A stretch of DNA of 64,000 bases from Cryptomeria japonica (Eukaryota; Streptophyta; Pinopsida; Cupressales; Cupressaceae): assembly GCF_030272615.1 (NCBI RefSeq), contig NC_081412.1:477747657-477811656 (forward strand). Reading direction: 5' to 3'. Numbering within the stretch: position 1 is the first letter of the stretch; every line of letters begins with the position of its first letter. The notes beneath the pieces were generated by a model that saw nothing but the letters and a program-made list of their open reading frames with translations, made no database searches and was not told the DNA's origin. Shown here one piece after another: positions 54,410 to 64,000 of this stretch. The position numbers and the translations under genes are program-made.

Positions 54410-54983
54410 CTTTTCTTCCTCTAGGGTAAGCCAAATGGACTGTTATAAATCAAATGGATAAGCTAGATGGTAGAGTACCAATTTATTGATTGTATCCTCA
54501 TTAGATATTGTCATGTTTCCAAACCTACAACCAATAAATACATTAGCAGTCACCAAACATGGCCACCAAGAATCAATGGATACCCACCCAAGCTGGCCTT
54601 TGGTTGTTAAACCACAAAGTCAATAGGGTACTCCCATGAATATATTGGTGTCTCAAAATCCTCAAAGACTCCTCTAGTTTGATAGTCGACCAATCTACCA
54701 ATTGTAGCATTGTCAGTGTTGGTCTAATATTGACTAGCTATAAGTCAATCATTGTCTCCATGGTCATGACATTGATTATTGCTCTAAAATCTATTAGAGT
54801 ATTTTTAAGAAGAGTCTCATTGATGTGTATATCAACCACAAGCCTACATGGTTCAAAATATTTGGGAACTACTAGAGTTCCTAGCATGATATAAAAAAGT
54901 TGTCCAATGACATGGACTGTTTGGGGGTCCTTCCTGGGTGTTTGAGACATAGTTCCCTGGTAGTCTTGGTATAAATGGGAATG
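54410..54983 (-). pseudogene. fragment of gypsy protease related to element B
   Basis: R-K-D-P-Q-T-V-H-V-I-G-Q-L and N-T-L-I-D-F-R-A-I-I-N-V-M-T match element B's protease region in order; the active-site D-S-G is D-F-R. Flanking DNA is also similar (AGGCCAAATGGCTTG in B, AAGCCAAATGGACTG here). It is a remnant of a related gypsy copy, of which the rest is not visible. Confidence 0.72.
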
Positions 54984-55799
54984 TTCTTGATGACCTAAAT
55001 GAGAGGTATTATGACACGCACATTTTTAATTGTCTCAAGAGATCAAATTTAGGCTTAGGGTGATATCTTTTGTGTGGATAATCTCTCTAGAAAGGGTGGT
55101 TCTTTATTTGAAATTACAATAGGTGGTGGAATTTGTAAGGAAGTTAAGTAGCTGAACAACTTCTTACACTAACCTTGAGAGGAGGGTAATAAAAAAACTT
55201 TTATAGATATTTACAATAGTTACACAAATTTAAGATAATTAATCATCAACAATATGCATACCACAACACAATGATTTATGTGGGCAAAACCCTTTCAGAA
55301 GAAAAACCCCACACTCCAAAAGTTGTCTAATATATTATTTAGAAATCAATAACAGATTAAAATATACTTGCAGAGAAAGCCTCTTACAAGAGTATCACCA
55401 ATGAAGATCCAGAAGCAACTCAACAACTATCAAACTCTTCGAATACACCACACTACATATCTATAATACAATGCCTTTATAATATAGGTTTGTCTTCTAG
55501 GGAAAACAAAGCAAACAAATAATCCCCCATTAGATCTATGACCTAATGATAAATGGCCAAGATTTACAATGATAATTTATACATAAAATGAAGCTTTATC
55601 AACTATCAAGCATTCTAGAAGAACTTTTACAACACACATAATGAACTAATAGGAAAATTTCAGCATTCCTTATCCAACACTCTAAACACACTTAAACACT
55701 TGTGTTTTTCTTAGGCATCTAAATGCACTAGTACATTTTTTATTATTGCAAGATTGAGACACCATTTTACTAAAAAAATCTGACTTATCAAACACCTTG
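54984..55799. other. non-coding; possible copia 3' LTR on the - strand
   Basis: Contains, on the - strand, GGTTTTTCTTCTGAAAGGGT, a sequence type often seen in plant copia LTRs. It sits where the LTR of the copia fragment at 55800-56735 would be. LTR ends were not found. Confidence 0.35.
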
Positions 55800-56735
55800 C
55801 AAGAGCGACATGAGGGGTTCCAACATCATTATTTAATCACTAGGGGTTGAGAGGCCCATAGACTCCAAATACCATTTGAACTTCTTTGTGCTCACAACCT
55901 TAGTTAAAGAATCTACAACATTCATCAAAATATCTACCTTAAGTAGCTTCACCTACCATTATCAACCATATCTTTGAAAAAATGATATTGAACATCAATG
56001 TGCTTGGTCCTGGATGAAATGTCGAGTTATTGGCTAGGTAGATCACACTTTTATTATCACAATAAATTGTCACGCACCTTGTTTTATTTCAATATTTGAA
56101 TACAGTCTCTTAAGCCAAATGATTTCTTTACAAACATAAATACCTACCATATACTCTCTTCACTAGTGGAAAAAGCAACCAAATCCTATCACTTACTCAT
56201 CCAACTAATTGCACCACGAAATAAACTAAACAAATAAGCACTGGTAGATCTCCTCCTATCAACATCACCTGCCCAACTTGAATCCACATAACCATGAATA
56301 GCAAGGAAAATTTTTGTATCCTATTAAATTACCATGATAACACAAACAATGCTTTGAGGTACTCTTCAAATATCTAAAGGCTCTTTTAACTGCATCTCAA
56401 TGAACTCTGCAAGATTGTAGACATATATTTGGAAATAACTCACACTGTTTTAGAAATGTCTAGTTTAGTACAAACCATAACATACATCATACCTCCAACT
56501 ACACTCTTGTAAGGCACTTTTCTCACATGTGTCTTCCATCTTTGATGAGGATGTAGGACAATGTGAATTAGATAACTTTGTTCCAACTATAAAGGGATCA
56601 CATAATGGCCTACAATCCTTCATGTTAAACCTCTGTAAAACTGAATTCACTTAATTACTCTGGCATAGCAAAAAATTTATATTCAGTATATCTCTTCTAA
56701 TTTTCATCCAAATAATATTTTTTTGTTGCACCAAG
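55800..56735 (-). pseudogene. Ty1/copia RT C-terminal and RNase H fragment
   Basis: V-L-Q-R-F-N-M-K-D-C-R-P-L and G-T-K-L-S are the end of copia RT. Further along, F-R-Y-L-K-S-T-S-K-H-C-L, C-K-E-I-I-W-L-K-R-L and D-M-V-D-N-G-R trace the RNase H in order, in several frames with many stops. The 5' part is cut off by element E at 56743, so E inserted into this older copia element. Confidence 0.75.
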
Positions 56736-56742
56736 ATCTTTC

Positions 56743-57883
56743 TGTAGAGTCAAAAATATCACCCTCATCACCCTTAGTGTCAATTGCGACATGTGGCACC
56801 TCCCCCATGCTGCTTGGAGGATAGGTTCGCCAACTTGTCCTTTTGTCCACCGAAGAAGTCCATGTCAGCTTCCCCAGAGGCATTACCAACTCTATCGATC
56901 TAACAGATTCATGGATGCAGGCATGGCACAGAGATGTCCGCACGGCGTGCTACCATCCTGCCATCCTGCCAACCTGCCAGCCAGCAGGTGGTCATTGGGA
57001 CATTACAACCCACGCCAGGAAGGAATCGTAACACCTCCCTACATAACCACTTACATTCAAACTCGTCCCTTAGCCTATAACCTTAGTTTTGGGACATTTC
57101 CAGGGGATCTTTTGGCAGATTAGAGACTATCTCTAGGAAATTAAAGCTCTTGGAGACATCACCACCATTGTTGTAGCACCGTCAAGCTACAAAGTTTACC
57201 AAGCATTCCAATACTTGCCAAGCACTATGGCAGTAATCTAACTCTATCTTGCATTTCCAATGTCTCGTTTATTTTCTAATTACCAAATAGAATAACATTG
57301 TCTTTGTATTTGTCTTTGCATTCTTCTTTATCAACTTCTTCATTATCTTCCTTTCCCATGGCTTTTTGGGTTGTCCATGGAGGTGGAAACACCAAAATGA
57401 GGGTCTAACTTAGGCAGACTCCAAAACACAACCCCCAACATTTTCCTTCTTGCTTGTGTGCAAGTTGCATTAGAGAAGATTCATCTAGCTGGAGGCTTCA
57501 TAGCATGGACCTATTGTTTGTCTATTCTCTTCCCCTTTCTCCTTCCATTTTATCTTGGTTATTTTGTATATCGCATTTACTAGTTTAGCTTCATTACTTT
57601 TTGTGTTTTATTGCATTATAATTGCACTTGGAACTTTCTGTACGAACTATGTACCTCGTCTGTATAGGACGACAGCACGTTGCATTGGCGTTCCAGACCT
57701 GCGCACTCATCCTTTGGACAGAGGTTTGATAGAGTTGTCTAAGAGCCTTGAATTACGATTAGTTGTTTAACTTTGTTACTTTTTATCCCCTGGCCCAGCC
57801 TTGCGTCAGTTCACAGAGGTATCAGAAGGACCATTCGCTCTCCAAGGACTCCTCACTCTCGAGGTTGAATTCCCTACATTACA
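56743..57883 (+). repeat. element E 5' LTR
   Basis: About 1141 bp, from TGTAGAGTCAAAAATATC to CCTACATTACA. Its first ~470 bp match 63528-64000. The end is set by CA next to the primer site. Confidence 0.85.
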
Positions 57884-57886
57884 TTT

Positions 57887-57904
57887 TGGTGAACTTGACG
57901 TGAA
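57887..57904 (+). other. element E primer binding site
   Basis: TGGTGAACTTGACGTGAA begins three bases after the LTR end. It is not the Met site; the tRNA is not identified. Confidence 0.65.
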
Positions 57905-58187
57905 GGGGGGTTCGTGTATGTTTGCTTTTGTAGTATATCTTAGTTGCTTTATTTCATTTCTTTTTCCAGTTTAGTATAGTTGTTTTATTTTTCATCACAT
58001 TCATTTTAAAACTTTTAAAAAAAAATAGTAAGCACCTTTTTCTCTTTCACATTTTTATCTTAAAAATATCAAAACAAAATAGTCCTACATCTTTTGCCAA
58101 AGACTTGCATAGGTATCCTTGTTCCATGATTTGGTTGTCGATCAGCTTATGAGCTTTATGACCCAAACTATGATATGAGCCATAGTC

Positions 58188-59688
58188 ATGAGCTCATCTA
58201 GGAGGAGTTTCCCTCCTGATCGTTACAGTCCTCCTCTACCCGATGCCATGCAGGGTGAGAAGTCATCCGATCCCAATGAATTCTTGACCTCTCAGTCTGA
58301 AATCTATTCTGACTAGGGGGCCTTCTCCTTCTAATTTGCAACCTAACTCTCCTAGGAGTTCTACCCCATCTTCCCCTCTTGTTATTGATCATGATTCTAT
58401 TGTATCTATCAATTTTGAGCAAATCAATTTTTTAGAGCAGAATCTAAGATATTTTGAGGGATTCTTGAACCAAGAGAATGTCCTCCCCCAGGCCAGGAAT
58501 GTCATCGGCATGTTGAGAGACATGTTGATATCTGAAAGGAGAGGCCTGGAGATGTTGATGACCCTATCCATGATTGTTAAAAGCCATGTGCCCCTAGTCA
58601 GGGTACCCCCTATGCGTACCCAGTTTGATCCATTTGGGTCCCAGGTTGGTGTTAGTATCCCGAGGTTGGGATCCCGCATGGTGGATTCCACCATCCCCAA
58701 TATTAGTGCCTCCTCAATTCCTTTAGGTTACATGGGTATGGCTAGTGACTCGACTATTTTTTTCGTTGCTGCCCATATTGTAGTTGTCTCTGCCAGTACC
58801 ACCTTAGTCGACATGTCATCTGGCGGGGGACATGGTGCAGCTCCACATCCTCCTCCTCTGCCTACAAACCTGGTTCTGAATACTATACTGCAGAACATGG
58901 GCTAGCTTCACTTGCAACTCACTTCTTTGGCTTCTGCTTCCAATCAATCATCTGCACCTGCATACTATAAGAAGAGCCCTTTAGACATTACTATTCTAAA
59001 TACCATCCTTCCAATGGTCGTCGAGACATTGAAGTTTGATAGGTTCAGTGGTGATGGTGACCCAAACACTCACATTGATTCATTTATGACCATGTGTAGT
59101 GACTATCACAATCTGGACTTTGTTCTCCTTAAGTTGTTTGCTTGTTCCCTCAAAGGGACTGCGTTGGAATGATACAATTATCTACCTAACCATTCCATCC
59201 ACACCTTTGACTAGCTGATGGATCTCATTCTCAAGAGGTTTCAAGCTAACATAGGCAGCAAGGTCATTATATCCGACATTGTACATTGTAAGCAGAAACC
59301 AAATGAGAAGGTGACAGATTATCTCACGATATCAGACAATCTCAACTAAGATCCCCTTTTCCCTATGGATAACAACTTACAACATATGTTCATAGGCAAC
59401 CTACAACCGATATTAAGGGAGAAGTTATCCCTAAATCATTATCAAAACTTTTCCAACATGTGCTCTACCTTGACCGATTACCAACACACCATTATGCAGT
59501 TCAGAAACTCTTCTTCATACCCTCGTGGTGGGTCTTTTCCTGGCATGCCCATAGATGGGTCTCGAAGGAATAAAGTCGTGGCTAATATAGTGGCTAATCC
59601 TCTAATATTTGCCTCTCAATCTTCGCAAAACCGAGTCTTCACAAAATTGAACAACTCATATTTGAGTATCATACAATGGTTGTTGTGA
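58188..59688 (+). pseudogene. gag: element E Gag
   Basis: The start is placed at the ATG at 58188 (M-S-S-S-R-R-S-F-P-P-D-R-Y-S-P-P-L-P), with a TAG/frameshift near 58316. A long Pro/Ser/Met-rich N-terminal part precedes the capsid domain: F-D-R-F-S-G-D-G-D-P-N-T-H-I-D-S-F, then L-F-A-C-S-L-K-G-T-A-L-E-*-Y-N-Y-L-P (stop at an expected Trp) and F-Q-A-N-I-G. Later stops are near 58905, 59213, 59347 and 59686. Confidence 0.78.
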
Positions 59689-60540
59689 GACAACTTGATC
59701 ACCCTACCTGAGCCTAAACCTCTGTTAGATAGCCGACCTTACCCCCATTGGTTCGATGGGTCAAAGTATTTTTATTACCATCATGTGCCTGGTCACAACA
59801 CTGAGAGATGTTATTGCCTTAGACATATTATCCAAGTCCACATCGACAGTGGGGCTATCAAAGTTGACGCAAGGAAACACAAGTCAAACAAGTCCATGGA
59901 TAAAACCAATAGTGCCTTGCAAATCTATACCAACCCATTTCCTCCGCACTTGACAAATATGATTTTTACATCTAATCCAACCTTGGATGGTGGTCCATAT
60001 GTAAATATGGTTACCATCACCCCTATCGTCTCCCCCCTCCCCAGAAGGGGAAGGTGTCTGACATTCTTATCTCATTCACACCGCTCGATGCCCCATATTG
60101 CAGAGAGTCTACTCCTCTCTATATCCCTACTTGATTGAATGGTCAAATTGTCACAGGTGTGATGGTTGACCCCTTCAGCAGAGGATGTTATCACAGAGGA
60201 GACACTCTTCATGAATGGACAACATAGGCAGGTCTATGATGAGTGTCCTACTACCTTGCAGACCCACCATGGATTCTCTATTAGCCCATTGGACAACATC
60301 ACCTTGACGGTCATGGTAGGCCCCAAGACAATGTCCTCGGTTTTTACTATCATCCCTGAGTTTGATCTCTTCTGAGTTTGACTCAAGATCCCATGGTTGA
60401 TCGCCATGGAGGCGATTCCTTCCATGATTCAAAAAAGCTTACAGTTCCCTCATGAGGGAACAATGCATGTCATCTAGGACACTGGCTATCAAGCGTTGAT
60501 TGCCCGTGGGGACTTCTCTTTAGATCACTTTTTGGCCTGC
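59689..60540 (+). pseudogene. pro: element E nucleocapsid-like and protease-like region
   Basis: Y-Y-H-H-V-P-G-H-N-T-E-R-C-Y is a damaged zinc knuckle (first Cys lost), followed by L-R-H-I-I-Q-V-H-I-D-S-G. Then V-M-V-D-P-F, V-I-T-E-E-T-L-F-M-N-G, P-L-D-N-I-T-L-T-V-M-V-G and P-W-L-I-A-M-E-A-I-P-S-M-I-Q make a retroviral-type protease region in which the D-S/T-G loop is not intact. Frameshift near 60045 and a stop at 60373. Confidence 0.65.
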
Positions 60541-62011
60541 CCCGATTGGGCCAATGCTTCCTCATGATGACCTTTTATACCGTGCATATTATAAATACAA
60601 GATGGGGGAGTCATCTTCTACGTCGACGCAAACCTATCGTACCCTTGTCACCTCCCGCATCAACTTATGCGCCTGAGATCTCGGTCTTGGAAAGGGTTGT
60701 GCCACATGTCTCTCCATCATAGCAAGCCAGGGCTAAACCCGCTCCCGCATTGAGACCTCCTCGTTCACCTAGGACCATGCAGACTCCAATGGTTTCCTCT
60801 GTTCTTGCAACTACACCTAGTGCAGCCAAAGGAAAGGCACCTTCACTGCCAAAGTCCACGTCCCGCCCACCCTTCGAACTTCCCATCATGGTCGATATCC
60901 CTAGGCCATCTCGCTATGCAAAGGGGAAGCACTTGTCTCAGGTTCCTTCATCTCCACTTGCATCTACATCATAGACCACATCAGCACCTCCTATCCCTCC
61001 ACCCACTCCTTGAGCGAAGCGAGTTTGGGCTCCCGTCACTGTGAATGCGGTGCCCATTCAGGATCTCCCTCTTGTTTCTTCAGTTAGGCCTTCTCCTGTC
61101 CTTGAGTCGATCCTGGAGGCCTCTCTTATGGAGCATGATGCTCTTGATTCCTTTCAAACTGTGGTTGGTGGTCCCCACCTCCGTCAGAACTAGCATGCGA
61201 GTGAGCGTAAATGCTTCCGATGGGCCTAGGCTTGAGCACGTGATGCTACCTTATAGTCCACTGGTGCATCCTCCAGTGCTACTATATCAAAACCTATTCC
61301 TTTAGTATCTCCCACTTCTCCATCAGTTTCAGTTTCACTTCCCGCTACTCCAGGGACCTTTGATGACCCCCCCCCCCCGCCAAGTGGGTGCGGGTCTTCA
61401 TCGTTTCTTCCTTGGAGCCTTCACTTATCACTTGTTTGTCAGACATGTATCCCTTGTCCCAACCCCTTAACATGTCACATACATAGGTGGTGCCTATTGT
61501 AGATTTATCTACCCCACCTGCCTCGTCACCAGTCCAACATCCAAGTTTTTCTGGGGTCCTTCAGCCTACTACAGTTAATAAGAGGCCTGACACTCATATC
61601 CCATGTAAACGCAAGTTTGAGAAAGACCCTATTTCAGAGTTTCGATGATGCAAATCTTCACAGGTATGTTCTTCATCCCTTCCTTTGCCTGTCTTAGTGC
61701 CTTTTGGTTTGCCTATTTCTATTTGTATGATCGAGAAGGCCCCGCCTTCTCCTGAGTTCGTAACTGTTCCTCTTCCAAAGGTCAGCACTCTTGTTCTTGT
61801 TCCATCTTCTCCAAGTGAGTTACCCACTTCCTCCACGGAGACCTGCATGTTCGGCTCCTTGGAGGATATTTCGACCTCATTTATGATCTTCACACGATCA
61901 TTGATCCTCGCCCCCTCTGAGCTTGAAGATGAAGACGTTGTTGTTGCTTCGTCTCTTGCTCTCGCTACTAGTGAGGCACCCAATGTAACCCTTGCAATAG
62001 TCCCTCTTTGA
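60541..62011 (+). pseudogene. element E Pro/Ser-rich extension of unknown function
   Basis: Occupies the place of RT and integrase. It is a low-complexity, Pro/Ser/Thr-rich sequence in two + frames (pieces 60750-60974 and 61685-62011, and the stretch between), with an acidic end (S-E-L-E-D-E-D-V-V-V). A C10 run lies at 61369-61378. No known domain. Confidence 0.5.
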
Positions 62012-63512
62012 GATCGCCCCCCCTCTCCTTATGACCTGGATTGTGAGGATGAGGCTCTTCTTGAGGATAATGATCTCCTGCAATATGATTCCCTCCTAAG
62101 GACTGATCATTTAGGACTTTTATTTTTTATCTTCATCTGCTTACATGTGGGTGTTCTCATGTTCCCCCATGCTTTCTTTATCTGTTTGTTCCCTCCCGGA
62201 TGACCCAAATCACTTCGTAGTTACTTGGATATAGGAGTTTGACTATTTTTATCTATTGTGCTCTCTTGAAGGACCTGAGTTACTCTGTAGGTGCTCAGAT
62301 ACAGAGGATTTTATGTTGTCCATATTCCTCTATTTCTTTACCTCCTTCTATTTTTCATATCTTGCTTTTCGACATTCAGGGACGATGCAAAACATTAGGG
62401 GCATTCTTTGCTTTCTTCCATGTTGACCCAAATTTTTATTTTATCTTTGTCTTCCTGTGCTCTTCTTTAGATCTGCAAAATTTGGCACTACAATGATACA
62501 CCCATCTCATAGTGATACTATATGCATTTTTGACACTGTTATGAATTCTGATGCCTTACTATCGGATCCCCCTATCCTCTTGCATTTCATCTTTTTATGT
62601 TGTGGACATATATGTGTCACTATCTCTTGGTGGCATTCCACGAAAACATCTTATTATGTTGATGTGCCACAACTTTTCTTCTCCTTATAATGACATGCCT
62701 TCCATGCATATCATTCTAAGGGGGGGCCATCATATCATCATTTTTGCATTTGTGCCTTTAATTTTGTGCTTTTTAATACATTTTCTTTATCATGTGTGCC
62801 TAGGTGGGGACCAAACCACTTGATCTTTTCTTTCTAAGATCACCAAGGTGGGGGAAAACTACTTGATCTATTCTAAATATTATCTGAATGGGGGCTAAAC
62901 CATCTTTCCAATTTGCATCATCTTTCTTGCCTTGGTAGAGGTCAATCTACTATGTCCCAATTCTAATTTCCCTATCGCATGGCAATCTAGCATGTCGCTA
63001 CCCATGCCGGATAACTTATCTGCCCTATTGCATGGTGATCCAATGCCTTGCTACCCATGTCGGTATATCATTTTTTCCTATCATATGGTTATCCATATCA
63101 GCGTTCCAATTTGCCCTATCGTATGGTCATCCATATCGTCTTATCATGCCCTATCATATGGCTCTCAGCATGGAGCAACACGCTAACCATATTGACATAT
63201 CTTATACCAATGGTAGTTGCCTTGTCTTGTATATTTTCGTCATCAGGGACTTTCCTCCACGACGAGGCTTGTTCTTGTTTCACTTTGTTCCAACTTCTTT
63301 ATTATATCTTATCATCCACTAGGATAGACTACAACTAGCGTGTTGTCAATGTTCCAAGTATCGATTTTATTCTAAAATTCTAGTATCATATCACCAAGGG
63401 CAATTTCGTTTGATCAACGGGCATCTGCTTCCCTATCGCAATATTTTCTCCTCTTCACCTTTTCTACCTTTCCTACTTTAGCTTCGCATCTCTTAATGGA
63501 GACATGCTTGCT
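62012..63512 (+). repeat. element E 3' untranslated region with degenerate repeats
   Basis: Three related blocks of about 40-55 bp at 62800-62910 (RGGTGGGGRCYAAACCACTTGATCT type), and at least five copies of CCCTAT(C/T)GCATGG(C/T)AATCC-like units between 62970 and 63170. No ORF of substance. Confidence 0.65.
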
Positions 63513-63527
63513 AAAGTGGGGGAAAAA
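63513..63527 (+). other. element E polypurine tract
   Basis: AAAGTGGGGGAAAAA directly before LTR start TGTAGAGTC. Confidence 0.9.
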
Positions 63528-64000
63528 TGTAGAGTCAAAAATATCACCCTCATCACCCTTAGTGGCAATTGTGAGATGTGGCACCTCCCCAACACTGCTT
63601 GGAGGATAGGTTTGCCAACTTGTCCTTTTGTCCATCAAAGAATTCCATGTCAACTTCCCCAGAGGAATTACCAACTTTGTCGATCTAACAGATTCTCGAA
63701 TACAAGTGCGACAGGGAGACATCCACGCAGTGCGCTACCGTCCTGCCAACTTGCTAGCCAGTAGGTGGTCATTGGGATGTTATGACCCGCGCCAAGAAAA
63801 AATCATAACGCCTCCCTGCATGGCCAACGACATTCAAACTCATCCCTTAGCCTATATCCTTGGTTTTGGGACATTTCCAAGAGATCTTTTGGCATATTGG
63901 AGACTGGCTCTTGGAAATTGAAGCTTTTGGAGACATCACCACCATTGTTGTAGGATCATCAAGCTACCAAGTTTACCAAGCATACCAATACTTTCCAAGC
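63528..64000 (+). repeat. element E 3' LTR, first 473 bp
   Basis: Aligned with 56743 onward, with scattered transitions and small indels; cut by the window end. Confidence 0.92.

Larger units (their letters stand above)
56743..64000 (+). mobile_element. element E: gag-protease LTR element without RT (3' LTR cut by window end)
   Basis: 5' LTR 56743-57883, primer site, Gag, protease-like region, Pro/Ser-rich region, long 3' untranslated region with repeats, polypurine tract, and the first 473 bp of the 3' LTR. No RT, RNase H or integrase motif is visible in any frame. LTR starts TGTAGAGTC, similar to the starts in element T and the left-edge element. The sequence left of the LTR is CTTTC, the predicted target duplication. 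Confidence 0.85.

Overview
This window is plant nuclear DNA made almost entirely of transposable elements. I found no host protein gene, no rRNA, no tRNA and no bacterial feature. The mixture of tRNA-primed LTR retrotransposons with 1-2 kb LTRs, an RNase H-bearing LINE, plant mobile domain (PMD) ORFs, AT-rich intergenic DNA and old, nested, decaying insertions suggests a large, repeat-rich plant genome. A gymnosperm is my guess, but the sequence does not prove it.

The layout is a set of nested insertions, four of them proven by matching 5-bp target-site duplications (TSDs). (1) 1-2642 is the 3' end of a + strand Ty3/gypsy element with an antisense PMD ORF. It abuts a copia LTR fragment with an initiator-Met primer site (2643-2910). 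(2) Element A, 3759-20484 (TSD ATATC), has two ~1.1 kb LTRs, a zinc-knuckle Gag and a very long extra ORF, but no pol. (3) Element B, 7765-17067 (TSD GTACT), is a - strand non-chromoviral Ty3/gypsy inserted inside A's extra ORF. Removing B restores A's reading frame. (4) 21817-23721 holds a third extra ORF (C) of the same type, on the - strand just downstream of a LINE. (5) The - strand LINE (RNase H, zf-RVT, reverse transcriptase, endonuclease, DUF4283 ORF1) is split in two: 23718-27069 and 39895-42328. (6) It is split by element T, 27070-39894 (TSD GTATG), a - strand gag-protease element with no RT, no RNase H and no integrase core. T carries an antisense PMD ORF and an array of hairpins with co-varying stems. 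(7) The LINE 5' end is cut by a + strand chromovirus, 42329-50934 (TSD CCTCC). (8) 51563-54409 is a gag-protease-only copia derivative with an acidic extension. (9) 54410-54983 is a protease fragment related to element B, and 55800-56735 is a copia RT/RNase H tail; both are on the - strand. (10) Element E, 56743 to beyond the window end, is another LTR element with Gag/protease-like coding, a Pro/Ser-rich extension and no RT.

All coding regions are broken. Many stops sit where a CAG, CAA or CGA codon is expected, the pattern produced by C-to-T decay of methylated DNA. By-eye LTR divergence ranks T as youngest (about 3%), A as older (about 7-8%) and the chromovirus as oldest (about one base in ten).

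The observations most worth following are: an I-[ST]-x-E-x-I-x-x-V-T-G-L-type motif shared by extra ORFs in element A, element B and the post-LINE ORF, and resembling the PMD motif; the eight-hairpin array with conserved loop and compensatory stem changes at 28653-29036; and several pol-less elements that were evidently mobilised in trans.
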